Source: Ignavibacteriales bacterium
GTDB lineage: Bacteria; Bacteroidota; Ignavibacteria; Ignavibacteriales; Ignavibacteriaceae
Direction of reading: 5' to 3'
Assembly: GCA_016709155.1 (NCBI GenBank)
Contig: JADJEI010000005.1
Span: forward strand, 1 to 30,243
DNA: 30,243 bases
Under the pieces are notes generated by a model. It made no database searches. It was not told the DNA's origin and worked only from the letters and a program-made list of their open reading frames with translations. Of the stretch, positions 9,817 to 19,035 are shown piece after piece (position 1 is the first letter of the stretch; every line of letters begins with the position of its first letter). The position numbers and the translations under genes are program-made.

Positions 9817-10010
9817 TTAGCTTATAATCTCCTTTACCCGCCCAACTTCACCTGTTTCAAGTCTTACTTTATTCCGTGCGGATGATTGGGAGATTTTGTC
9901 AGAATATCTTTAACAATACCTTCTGTAAGTTTGCCTGTATGTTGGTCTTCTTTCAAAACTATTTTTACTTGCATTCCTGTTTTTATATCAGAACGTTTAA
10001 TCTCACTCAT
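9817..10010 (-). CDS. ywbE: YwbE family protein (DUF2196), one frame break
   Basis: A short minus-strand gene that a simple ORF search misses because of one missing base. Starting at 10010 it reads MSEIKRSDIKTGMQVKIVLK, then EDQHTGKLTEGIVKDILTKS, then PNHPHGIK. Adding one A at the run opposite 9868-9870 continues it as VRLETGEVGRVKEIIS and a stop at 9817, about 64 residues, the usual YwbE length. The family is a compact beta-rich conserved bacterial protein of unknown function. It is the only minus-strand gene between 1 and 13.5 kb. The window gives no functional context, since both flanking genes run the other way. Confidence 0.85.
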
Positions 10011-10441
10011 TTAAAATATCCTGTTTGGTTCTATAATAATCTCCACATCATTTTTACAGATTGAAAGTGATAACTTCATAGCTTTTATTAATTTTATGCG
10101 TGGTAAAAATAAATAAAATAAAGTCATTACAAGAAAACAACCTTCTTATAAATTTTATAAAAGATTTGGTGTAATGAATAATATTGAAAACCTTGGCTTT
10201 AATAATTAGTTTGGGGAATCCATCCTTTCGGGAAAAGATAGAGTTGATTTTTCTAAACCCACCGACCTCAAAATTGTAAGAGTTATAAGCATAAATAAAA
10301 AATAGTTTAGTTGTTTCTAACGGTGAGATATATTTTAATTATATCTTTATAAATGAAACCAATAATATTTTAAAGAATCTAATTGAATCAACTTTCATCA
10401 AACCAACAAGCATTTAACACAATTAATTAGGAGAAAATAAA
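10011..10441. other. 431-base intergenic region before the peroxiredoxin
   Basis: Very A+T-rich. I see no gene I can support on either strand. It holds an inverted repeat at 10326-10346 (AGATATA, seven bases, TATATCT), about 95 bases before the peroxiredoxin start, and a good ribosome site (TTAGGAGAA) just before the start at 10442. A minus-strand frame across roughly 10070-10290 is stop-poor but has no usable start and no recognisable motif. Confidence 0.5.
10326..10346. promoter_or_regulatory. candidate operator upstream of the peroxiredoxin
   Basis: AGATATA at 10326-10332 and TATATCT at 10340-10346 form a perfect 7+7+7 inverted repeat. Its place about 95 bases before a peroxide-defence gene would suit a redox-regulator site, but it does not match the classical OxyR or PerR boxes closely, and short A+T repeats arise easily by chance. 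Confidence 0.25.
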
Positions 10442-11182
10442 ATGGAACAAGCAGTTCAAAATACACCAGTATCAATGCCCCGTATCGGCGATAAAGCCCC
10501 ATCATTCAAAGCAGTAACAACACAAGGAGAAATTAATTTTCCAGCAGATTATTCCGGCAAATGGGTAATCTTATTCAGTCATCCGGCGGATTTTACACCA
10601 GTGTGTACCTCTGAGTTTATGACTTTTGCTACTATGGAAAAACAATTTGAAGAGGCTAACTGTAAACTTGTTGGTCTTTCTGTCGATGGACTTTACAGTC
10701 ACATTGCCTGGTTAAGAACTATAAAAGAAAAAATCGAATACAAGGGAATGAAAAATGTTGAAGTAAACTTTCCTTTGATTGAAGACATTACAATGAATGT
10801 TGCAAAAACTTATGGAATGCTTCAGCCGGGTGAAAGCACAACAAAAGCAGTTCGTGCAGTTTTCTTTATCGATCCCAAAGGGATAATAAGAGCAATAATT
10901 TATTATCCGTTAAGCCTGGGAAGAAATTTTGATGAGCTTTACAGAGTTATAATTGCACTTCAAGCTGCAGATGAGTTTGGTATTGCAACTCCCGCTGATT
11001 GGAGACCAGGCGATGATGTTATAATTCCTACCGCTGGTTCATGCGGTACGGCAAAAAATCGTATGGATGGAAAAGAAAAAGACTTAACCTGCCATGATTG
11101 GTTTTTCTGTACAAAACCAATCAGCAAAGATGCTGTTATGAAAGCAGTCTTGAAGAAAAATAAACAAGTATTTTTCAATTAA
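10442..11182 (+). CDS. peroxiredoxin, Prx6 (archaeal-type) subfamily
   Basis: A 246-residue cytosolic thiol peroxidase that reduces hydrogen peroxide and organic peroxides. The AhpC/TSA thioredoxin fold carries the peroxidatic cysteine C55 in SHPADFTPVCTSEF (the PxxxTxxC motif). The long C-terminal extension of the Prx6 group is present (ADEFGIATPADWRPGDDVI) with further cysteines C201, C217 and C223; the six-residue spacing of the last two, in LTCHDWFFC, is the arrangement known from archaeal peroxiredoxins such as that of Aeropyrum pernix, where one of the pair resolves the sulfenic acid. The gene is unbroken, has a good ribosome site and its own terminator, so it looks monocistronic. The electron donor is not encoded nearby. 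Confidence 0.95.
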   Translation: MEQAVQNTPVSMPRIGDKAPSFKAVTTQGEINFPADYSGKWVILFSHPADFTPVCTSEFMTFATMEKQFEEANCKLVGLSVDGLYSHIAWLRTIKEKIEYKGMKNVEVNFPLIEDITMNVAKTYGMLQPGESTTKAVRAVFFIDPKGIIRAIIYYPLSLGRNFDELYRVIIALQAADEFGIATPADWRPGDDVIIPTAGSCGTAKNRMDGKEKDLTCHDWFFCTKPISKDAVMKAVLKKNKQVFFN

Positions 11183-11187
11183 AACTT

Positions 11188-11217
11188 AAAGCCGCAGAAA
11201 ATTTTCTGCGGCTTTTT
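11188..11217 (+). terminator. rho-independent terminator after the peroxiredoxin
   Basis: GCCGCAGAAAA at 11191-11201 is followed directly by its exact complement TTTTCTGCGGC at 11202-11212 and a T run to 11217; AAA before the stem pairs with the first T bases. It begins six bases after the stop codon. Confidence 0.93.
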
Positions 11218-11449
11218 ATTAAATAACAAACGGTCTATTTAATGAATGTTAATAGTAATTAAAATATTGTCATTATTTATAGTAAGAATATTTGAGATTT
11301 TTATGAAAACTTTAATTCTCTTTACATTTGCTTGTTCACTCTTATTTTTTTATCCTACACTGCTGTTTGTTTTACAAAAATCATTTTCTAAATTGCATTA
11401 CAGCAGCATCAACTATAAATATAATTCATCTAAATCTTAAAGGCGCATA

Positions 11450-13460
11450 ATGAAAAGAGTATCATTCTGTATTATCATCCTTTTTGGGAACAGTTTATTT
11501 GTCGGCACAGGAAAACTATTTATTGTACAATTCCTATCTTGCACACATCTCAGCAGCTAACTCTTCTTTAAGATTGAATGAAAAGATGGAAGCAAAGCGT
11601 TGGTTGAATAATGCTCCAGAACAATTTCGCGGCTGGGAGTGGAATTATCTAAGCAAGAGAATAGACGGCAGCATAAAAATAATAGATTTGAAAGATGTTG
11701 CCCCCACCAAAATAGCTTACAGCAATAATGGAAAGTTTATTGCTTTCGGAGATACAAAAGGAACGATTCATATTCATAATTCCGAAACTCTGGAAGAAGT
11801 AAAATTAATCTCCGGTCATTTTAAACTCTGTTTACTCTGTAAAGTTCAATCCCGACGACACTAAACTTATTTCTGGTTCACGCGATACAACAATTCGAAT
11901 CTGGGCTTTTAATTCCGGCAATGAACTATCAAAAATTTTTACAGGCGCACGGGGACTTGCCGATGTTGATATTTCTCCCGATGGCAAAAAAATTATTTTT
12001 TGCTCGTGGTATCTAAAAGAAAGCGGAGTGAATGGTTTGATCAGTCTTTATGATTTTGAAACTAATGAAAAAATCTGGACAACAGATTATAACACCCACC
12101 CATTGGTTGCTGTAAAATTTAGTGCCGATGGAGAACGATTCGCTGTCGGAAGCTGGGAAGCAAATGCGAGTATTTGGGAATTGGGTAATCTTTCTAACCC
12201 CAAAATTTTTGACTTTAGCGATGTTAAGGAATACTCTGCGGTTGATAATATCGCTTTCAGCCCGGATGGAAAGTTTATTGCAGTTGCAACAAAAATGCAA
12301 CTCCCAGAGTTTGGGAAATTGAAACTGGAAAATTAGTTTACGAATTACGCGGACATCAAAAGCCGGTTATTTCTATCGCTTACAGCATGGATGGAAAGCA
12401 ACTATATACAAGTGGTAATGACGCAACAATTATAATCTGGAATGCCGAATCAGGGAAAAAAATTAGCAGAATATTTGGACACGAAGATAATGTTTCATCA
12501 ATTTCAACTTCTCCCGATGGAAAATATTTTATTACCTCATCTGCAGATAAAACAGTTCGGCTATGGAATGCAGAAAACGGCTTAGAGTTTTCAGATCCTA
12601 ACGGAAGACACAAAGATATAATGTATGCTTTTGATTTAAGTGACGACGGAAAAATTCTTGCTACTGGCGGACCAGACTCTACATTAAGCATCTGGAATGC
12701 AGAAACAGGAAAGTTGATCAGCAACTACCCCGTGCTTGATGCAATTGTAAATGCAGCAGCATTAAGCCCCGATAATAAATATGTTGCTGTTTGCAATTGG
12801 AATCCGGCAGTAAAAATTTATGATACCCAAACGGGAAAACTTTATCGCGAATTAACTGGAATGAATTATGGAAGCGGCAAACTATTTTATTCAAACGATG
12901 GCAAATTTGTTTCTGCTATATCACAGAAGAAAGAGTTGTATGTGTGGCAAGTTGAGGGGGGAGATATGGTAGCCAAACTTCCACTTGAGTCCCGTCCGTT
13001 CGCACTTGCAGTAAGTAATAATTCGAAAATTATTGCAACGGGAGAAGACAATGGTAAAATAATATTATGGGACGCAGAGTCGTTTGAAAAAATATTAGAA
13101 ATAAACGCACATAAGGGCGCACCAAACGAAGTAGTTTTTTCAAAAGATGACAAAACATTTTTTAGTGGAGGCGAAGATAAAATTGTAAAAATGTGGGATG
13201 TACAAACAGGAAAACTTATAAAAGAATTTGATGGACACAATCAAAGGGTTTATACTTTAGATACTTCACCTGACGGAAAAAGATTAGCAACGGGCTCATC
13301 AGATCTTACAGTTAAGTTATGGGATATTGAAACAGGCGAACCGACACTAATACTTTCTGATTTTACAAATCCCGTTTATCAGGTTCGCTTTTATCCCGAT
13401 GGAAAAAGTTTAATTGTAAACTCTATGGGTGTTGAGATTGTTTTGTATAGAACGGAGTAA
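11450..13460 (+). CDS. secreted WD40-repeat protein (three frame breaks)
   Basis: About 669 residues. The start at 11450 gives a signal peptide (MKRVSFCIIILLGTVYLSAQ) after removing one T from the run 11481-11485. A short helical region follows with SSLRLNEKMEAKRWLNNAP and FRGWEWNYL, the linker type that precedes WD40 propellers in Planctomycetes-like and Ignavibacteria-like proteins. Then come many WD40 repeats (at least ten recognisable), for example GSRDTTIRIW, SADKTVRLWNAENG, DSTLSIWNAETG, EDKIVKMWDVQTG and SDLTVKLWDIETG, enough for two propellers. Other breaks: one A extra at 11823-11825 and one A missing at about 12291-12295. WD40 propellers are binding scaffolds; no catalytic domain is present. 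The partner is unknown. Confidence 0.88.
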
Positions 13461-13633
13461 ACAGATTTTGGTATAACGGTTCGGAGCTAAAAGAAGTGAC
13501 GGATTAGATGCACTAAACTGTCTATACGCATAGTCTTTATTAATTGCGCAACTGTTTATATTCGCACGTCCCCCGCCAATTTTTTTAGATGCTGCTACCT
13601 GCAGGCATTTTTCATTTCGAATAATTTCCCATT

Positions 13634-15157
13634 TTATTTTTGTAATGGATAGGTGAATTTATCAGCATATTTGTCAATGATTTTTCCAATCATTAAAAGT
13701 TTAAAGTCTTCATATCTTTTCCCAACCACCTGAATGCCAATTGGTAATGAATCCTTTGTTAATGCAATAGGCATTGACAACACAGGGCTTTCAGTTAATG
13801 TAAATGGTGTAGTGTAAGCTTGTGTTGCCATATAGTAATGTATCTCTTGATTATTGACCATCAAGGGATTGTTATATATGCTGAAATTTCCGTATGATTT
13901 ACTTGGGGCATGATGATTAAATGCAGTAACTGAGCTGACGGGACAAATAAATACATCATGTTTATACAGGAAATTTTCCATAATTGTTATCATAGTGTCC
14001 TGGATATTCAAGGCAATCATATATTTCTCTACGGATGTAGGTCTTACAATGTTTTGATGCATCGGGACATTTTTCAATACACATTTTGTAAAAGGTAATC
14101 CCAACCATTTTACAAAATTAGATGTATTGTAACCACCTTGCATACCTACAAAACTTCCCCAGGTTTTCCATGCCAGATAAAAATTTAAGTCAGGAAATAT
14201 TTTAACAACTGTTGCCCCTGCTTTTTCCAATTTCTCAACATAATTTTTAATAGCTTTTTTAATCTCATCATCCACCGGAACACCGCCAAATTCATCTGTC
14301 CATGCAATTTTCAGGGTTTTAATATTCAATGTATCTGTGCATTGATTAAGCGGTACAAGTCTTTGGTCGGTAGTTGTGGTTTGCGCAATTATTTGCATAG
14401 CAAGTTCCAAATCGTCAATATTTCTTGCCAGAGGTCCGGCAACAGCCAGCGACTTTAATCCATTAATCTTTTCCTCTGGGTCAGTTTGAATTCCGTTTAA
14501 TGAAACTACACCAAAAGTAGGCTTGAAACCATAAACACCACAATAAGCAGATGGAAGACGAATTGAGCCTGCAAGGTCATTTCCAAATGACAATGGTGTC
14601 ATCCCTGTTGCTAATGCCGTTGCACAGCCACCGCTACTACCTCCGCTGGTTCGGGTGGTATCCCAAGGATTATTTGTTTTTCCGAAAATCGGATTGTCTG
14701 CCTGCATATCCATAGCCAAAACGGAAAGATTGGTTTTACCAATTATAATCGCTCCTTCTGACAAGAGGAGTTTTACTATTTCTGCATCCTGGTCAGGAAC
14801 ATTATTTTTCAAAGGCAAATAACCAGCTGTTGTTGTCAGTCCTTTGGTTTTATAGTTATCCTTAATTGTGATTGGGACACCATGGAGTTTCCCCCATATT
14901 TCTCCTTTTGCGAGTGCCAAATCTGCTGCTTTGGCTCTTTCGAGTGCTTGCTCTTTATTGAGAAGCACTATGGCTTTATAAGTACTGTTTTGCTTTTCAA
15001 TTTGCTCGATATATGCCGAAACAACTTGATACGAACTGATTTTACCAGCTCTAATTTCTGAGGCAAGATGGCCTGCCGATTCAAATAAAATGTTGTTTTG
15101 TCCCATTGCCTGATTGATTAAAAAAATAAGAAGAATGAATAAAATTGTCTGTTTCAT
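13634..15157 (-). CDS. secreted amidase (amidase signature family)
   Basis: A 507-residue amidase hydrolysing a carboxamide bond to acid and ammonia or amine. The Ser-cisSer-Lys triad is clear: K99 in HGVPITIKDNYKTKG, cis-S174 in TSGGSSGGCATALATG, and nucleophile S198 in NDLAGSIRLPS; the 24-residue spacing between the two serines is that of the family. A signal peptide (MKQTILFILLIFLINQAMGQ) places it outside the cytoplasm, which argues against a GatA role in Glu-tRNA amidation. The frame is unbroken. It starts 63 bases after the Crp-like gene on the same strand, so both may share a transcript. Substrate unknown; peptide amides or N-acyl compounds are possible. Confidence 0.92.
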   Translation of the reverse strand: MKQTILFILLIFLINQAMGQNNILFESAGHLASEIRAGKISSYQVVSAYIEQIEKQNSTYKAIVLLNKEQALERAKAADLALAKGEIWGKLHGVPITIKDNYKTKGLTTTAGYLPLKNNVPDQDAEIVKLLLSEGAIIIGKTNLSVLAMDMQADNPIFGKTNNPWDTTRTSGGSSGGCATALATGMTPLSFGNDLAGSIRLPSAYCGVYGFKPTFGVVSLNGIQTDPEEKINGLKSLAVAGPLARNIDDLELAMQIIAQTTTTDQRLVPLNQCTDTLNIKTLKIAWTDEFGGVPVDDEIKKAIKNYVEKLEKAGATVVKIFPDLNFYLAWKTWGSFVGMQGGYNTSNFVKWLGLPFTKCVLKNVPMHQNIVRPTSVEKYMIALNIQDTMITIMENFLYKHDVFICPVSSVTAFNHHAPSKSYGNFSIYNNPLMVNNQEIHYYMATQAYTTPFTLTESPVLSMPIALTKDSLPIGIQVVGKRYEDFKLLMIGKIIDKYADKFTYPLQK

Positions 15158-15220
15158 AATTATACCATTAAATTATAATGCAAAATTGATGAAGTTTCCT
15201 TTTAAATTCATTCAACTATT

Positions 15221-15794
15221 TTAATAAATCATCTTATTCCGAATTTGACTTAAATACTGAGGTGTAATATTTAAAAAAGAAGCTATCAAATATTGTGGAA
15301 CTCTTTGTAAAATGTCAGGACGTGTTTTGATTAGCTTTATATATCTTTCTGTCGGGGACAGAAATATGTTATCTCTTAGTTTTGATTCCCAACCGGTAAA
15401 AAAGATACTCCGCCATCAAACGTCCCGCTCTTTCATAAGCAGAATTTGATTGATATAATTTATCCAATTCTTCTTTCGAAAGGGTAAGCAGTTGTGAATC
15501 CTCCAATGCTTTAAAATTTTTTTGTGCGCGAGCTTGATTAATGAAAGCCGGATAATCAGCCAGAAAACAACCTTCTAAGCAGAAATCTTCAATAATATCA
15601 TTTCCGTCTTTTGGGTAATAGGAATAAAATTCCCCGTTAGTTACTAATGCTATTTTTTTGCATAATTCACCCTCGGTTAAAAAATAATCACCTTTTTTGA
15701 GATTCAGTGGTTTTAGTTTATTGAAAAATCCATCTAATAACTCAGGGGGTAGATTTAAAATTTTATTTATTTCATTAAATATCAGTTCGTTCAT
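15221..15794 (-). CDS. Crp/Fnr-family transcriptional regulator (one frame break)
   Basis: About 190 residues, the usual length for the short Bacteroidota Crp-like regulators. Starting at MNELIFNEINKIL (15794; a longer in-frame start at 15887 adds no family sequence), the cyclic-nucleotide-binding beta-barrel is seen in LNLKKGDYFLTEGELCKKIA and LVTNGEFYSYY, followed by the long dimer helix. One T too many in the run opposite 15398-15403 cuts the frame; removing it joins AEYLF to TGWESKLRDNIFLSPTERYI and the C-terminal helix-turn-helix (VPQYLIASFLNITPQYLSQ, then IRNKM), ending at 15221. The HTH with a PQYLSQIR recognition helix is typical of this subgroup. The ligand is uncertain. It may control the adjacent amidase. 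Confidence 0.87.
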
Positions 15795-15899
15795 TTCTCT
15801 ATGTTTGCAGGTAACTCGTTTATAGGTCTCATTTGACTGAGTGTTTATTTTTCCAAACTTAAATAATTTATTCTTATAAATCATCAATTGAAGATTTAA

Positions 15900-17102
15900 T
15901 TACTTTAATATTGCCAGTAGCGATTCTCTATTTGCCTCAATCGTCTTATCCAAATCCTCTTTTGTGTGCGCTGTTGAAACAAACAATGCTTCAAACTGTG
16001 CTGGCGCAAGATAGATTCCGCGATTCAACATTTCGTGAAAATATTTTCCGTACAATGCTGTATCGGATGTTAATGCAGATTTAAAATCATTAACAGGTTT
16101 TTCCGTAAAAAACATGCACATCATAGAGCCAACACGATTTATTGCATAATTTTTTCCAACAGATTTTAAGTTTTCTTTAAATCCATTTTCTAAATACATA
16201 GAGGCTTTTTCAAGCTGAACATAAATTTCAGGATGTTCTTTAATGTAAGTTAGCGCAGCAAATCCTGCACACATTGCAAGTGGATTGCCGCTTAATGTTC
16301 CTGCCTGGTAAACCGGACCGCTGGGAGAAAGCATTTCCATAATTTCTCTTTTACCGCCAAATGCACCAACAGGTAATCCGCCGCCAATAATTTTTCCGAA
16401 TGTAGAAAGGTCAGGTTTAACTCCCAAAATTTCTTGTGCACCTCCGGCAGCAACGCGAAAACCCGACATTACTTCATCGAAGATCAAAACGATGGATTCT
16501 TCATTACAGATTTCTCTAAGCTCTACAAGAAATTCTTCGTTAGCTTGCACTACGCCCATATTGCCTGCAATTGGCTCGATAATGATTGCAGCAATTTGTC
16601 CACGGTATTGTGTAACTAATTCTTTAACAGAATTAATGTTATTGTAATCCGCAAGCAAAGTATCAGAAGCGTTAGCTTTTGTAACACCGGGAGAAGTTGG
16701 AACGCCAAACGTTAATGCGCCGCTTCCTGCTTTAATCAAAAAATGATCAGAGTGACCGTGATAGCAGCCCTCAAATTTTATAAATTTATCCCGTCCGGTA
16801 TATCCACGCGCAACGCGAACAGCACTCATTGTGGCTTCGGTTCCGCTGTTAACCATTCGTACCATTTCTACGGAAGGAACAAGATCAGTAATTAACTGCG
16901 CCATCTTTACTTCCATTTCGGTTGGTGCGCCAAAGCTTGTTCCTTTTTCTAATGTGCGCTTTAATGCATCTTTAATAAAAGGTGGATTGTGTCCGAACAA
17001 ATGCGGTCCCCAGCTTCCGAATGCCCGCACGGGTGAGTTTACTCCGCCCGGAATATATTTTTTTGCTTTCTCGAATAGTTGTTTGCTTTTTGTTGTGTTC
17101 AT
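15900..17102 (-). CDS. hemL: glutamate-1-semialdehyde 2,1-aminomutase with an internal 30-residue gap
   Basis: A PLP enzyme turning glutamate-1-semialdehyde into 5-aminolevulinate, the last step of the C5 route to heme. Recognised from PGGVNSPVRAF, GTSFGAPTEMEVKMAQLI, RMVNSGTEATMSA, the PLP-phosphate region EGCYHGHSD, FDEVMSGFRVA, the Schiff-base lysine K237 in TFGKIIGGGLPVGAFGG and YQAGTLSGNPLAM. At 400 residues it is about 28 shorter than E. coli HemL as I recall it. The whole difference lies at one place: RAF at residue 28 runs straight into GSWGP, skipping about 30 residues that normally hold the GGTP...DGxxYIDYV strands (junction near base 17018). The rest is in frame. Whether this is a true deletion or an assembly slip is open. 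No obvious ribosome site. Confidence 0.93.
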   Translation of the reverse strand: MNTTKSKQLFEKAKKYIPGGVNSPVRAFGSWGPHLFGHNPPFIKDALKRTLEKGTSFGAPTEMEVKMAQLITDLVPSVEMVRMVNSGTEATMSAVRVARGYTGRDKFIKFEGCYHGHSDHFLIKAGSGALTFGVPTSPGVTKANASDTLLADYNNINSVKELVTQYRGQIAAIIIEPIAGNMGVVQANEEFLVELREICNEESIVLIFDEVMSGFRVAAGGAQEILGVKPDLSTFGKIIGGGLPVGAFGGKREIMEMLSPSGPVYQAGTLSGNPLAMCAGFAALTYIKEHPEIYVQLEKASMYLENGFKENLKSVGKNYAINRVGSMMCMFFTEKPVNDFKSALTSDTALYGKYFHEMLNRGIYLAPAQFEALFVSTAHTKEDLDKTIEANRESLLAILK

Positions 17103-17129
17103 AAAAAATAAGTTTTAGTTAATAAATAT

Positions 17130-17218
17130 TTCTTAGTGAAACTTAGTGTTCTAAGTGTCTATGTGGTGAAAAAAAGATCTACCACGAAGACACAAAGAGC
17201 ACTTAGAACCACTTAGTT
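17130..17218. repeat. intergenic inverted repeat, two 38-base arms around a 13-base loop
   Basis: The left arm (17130-17167) reads TTCTTAGTGAAACTTAGTG, then TTCTAAGTGTCTATGTGGT. The right arm (17181-17218) is its imperfect reverse complement, beginning ACCACGAAGACACAAAG and ending ACTTAGAACCACTTAGTT. The arms also contain internal copies of CTTAGTG. It fills the gap between the phosphoesterase stop and the hemL start, and the right arm supplies the TAA stop at 17213-17215. Similar CTTAGTGTCTTTGTGGT-type elements occur between genes in many bacterial genomes. It could end transcription from the phosphoesterase. Confidence 0.8.
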
Positions 17219-18986
17219 AAAAAGTATTTGATGATCTTTTTGTTTGCCAGCCTGCCAAAAATTTTCAGGTACAACTTTCCAGTTATTAAGAAGTTTTGGT
17301 TCAACTGTTTTTTGTTCTTCAATCCATTTCATTACAAAGTAACGAAGATCTTTTTCTGTTGAGTTGAGAACTCTTTTGCTCAATTCTTCGTGTGGAATTT
17401 TTGCGCCATCTGTTAAGTGTCTTCCGCCGCCATTACCACGATAAGAGTTGATGGCTGCTTTATATTTTTTATTCAGATCAAAATCGTTTCCATTTGAAAA
17501 TCGAATAATCTTAATTCTTTCACCAACAGGCTTTGTAACATCAACAACATATTCAATGCCCGCAGCGGAATCAAAATTGTAAAAGCGTTCATCAAGCTCG
17601 GGTGATTTTGATCGCTCTGAGTAAACAAGATTTCCCGTTTCATCCAATTTAAACTTTAGCAGATGATCATTTTCATCTTTCATAATGTTCATCCAGTTAC
17701 CATAGGAAAATTCAAGATAATCTTTTATTTCCTGTCCGCTAAGTTCCATCGTGTATAAAAAGTTTTCGTAGCGATAAAGATCAAACATATCACGTGCAAA
17801 AAAGTTTACCCGCATCAATCTTTGTGTTAAATGAAAGTGGAGCTGTAAACGAAACATCGGCATCCGTTAGTTCGAGTTGAACCGTATGAATCAAATCAAC
17901 AAACTTTGATGGACCGAACATTGCATCACGAGAAGAAATCATTTCGGTAAACTCACCAACCGGTTGAGAAATATAATTTCTTATCGCATCAAGATTTTTA
18001 CTAAAGTGATTTACAAAGCTCATATCAATCGCATAATCTTTCATATCTATAAGTTCACCGGTTATTGATTTCTTATCATAGATCATACACATCTTATCAT
18101 ATTTTAAAGTGTAGTTTGCAACAGCAACATTTTGTGCGCTGGCGGTTGTTCCGAGTATCAGAACTTCTTTTCCCGAAGGACTTTTAGTTTTAAAATTCCA
18201 GCCAGCATGATCATGTCCAACAAAAATCAAATCAAAACCATCAACTTTTTCTGCTACAAGTCGAGAAGCATTTTCATTTTTGTAAGTGTTTTCATTTTCG
18301 CTGTTATAAGTGTAATCAACACCGGAATGAAATAAGCCAATCATCAAATCAGGCTGCTCAGTTTCTCTGATTTTCTTAACCCACTTTTGTGCTGTTTCAA
18401 TCATATCATCAAAACGCATTCCGCTCCAGATTTTTTCGGGAAGCCATTGCGGGATTGCAGGAGTTATCAAACCAAGTATTGCAATTTTAACTCCGCCTTT
18501 TTCAATAGTTGTGTAAGGCTTAAAGTAAGACTGATTTGTTTCTGTGTTTATTGCATTAGCAGCAAGCCACGGAAAATTTAATTCTTTATTAAACTTATCA
18601 TAAACATCGTGCCCTGTTTCAATATCATGATTGCCGACTGTTCCCGCATCATATTTCATATAATTCATTACATTAGCATAAAGATTTACTGTGTCCGTCT
18701 TTTCAAAATTGTAATAATAAACAGCGGGATTTCCCTGAATTATATCGCCATTATCAACAAGAAAAACAATTTGATTTGTATCTGCTCGCTGTTGATTGAC
18801 ATAAGTTGAAACTCGCGCAAGAGACGAATTGATTTCTTTATTATCTTTTAAACTGTAGGGAAAAATTGCTCCGTGAACATCTGAGGTTTCTATTATTTTT
18901 TACGGTTACTGTTTGTGCATTAAGAGTAAAAATAAAAGTTATTGCACAAATGATAAAAACATAAAGGTGTGATAATCTTTTTGCAT
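17213..18986 (-). CDS. secreted 5'-nucleotidase / 2',3'-cyclic phosphodiesterase family protein (three frame breaks)
   Basis: About 591 residues. The dinuclear metal site of calcineurin-like phosphoesterases is complete: ETSDVHGAIFPY, FLVDNGDIIQGNP, AGTVGNHDIETGHD, GLFHSGVDY and FVGHDHAGWN. The C-terminal 5'-nucleotidase domain follows (DADVSFTAPLSF, RYENFLYTMELSGQEIKDYLE, INSYRGNGGGRHL). Such enzymes dephosphorylate nucleotides in the periplasm. Start chosen at 18986: one A added near 18978-18982 gives MQKRLSHLYVFIICAITFIF, then TLNAQ, a signal peptide. Further breaks: one T too many on the plus strand at 18896-18901, and one A too many at 17798-17803. It begins 49 bases after the KamA-like gene ends. 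The gene end lies inside the inverted repeat at 17130-17218. Confidence 0.88.
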
Positions 18987-19035
18987 ATCCAATTCTTAAA
19001 GTTTATTGATACACAAAGATAGTCACACCGACAAA

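Noticed and set aside
9876..10064. Plus-strand ORF of 62 codons
   Set aside because: Shadow of the minus-strand YwbE gene.
10070..10290. Minus-strand stop-poor frame of about 70 codons
   Set aside because: No start codon and no recognisable motif; A+T-rich composition is enough to explain it.
11246..11440. Plus-strand ORF of 64 codons rich in Leu, Phe and Ile
   Set aside because: Low-complexity A+T-driven sequence with no motif, directly after a terminator; the inner ATG at 11303 gives a signal-like start but nothing recognisable behind it.
13461..13633. Possible integron attC-like site (AACGG... near a gene end)
   Set aside because: No paired core sites and no foldable symmetric arms; neither cassette array nor integrase in the window.
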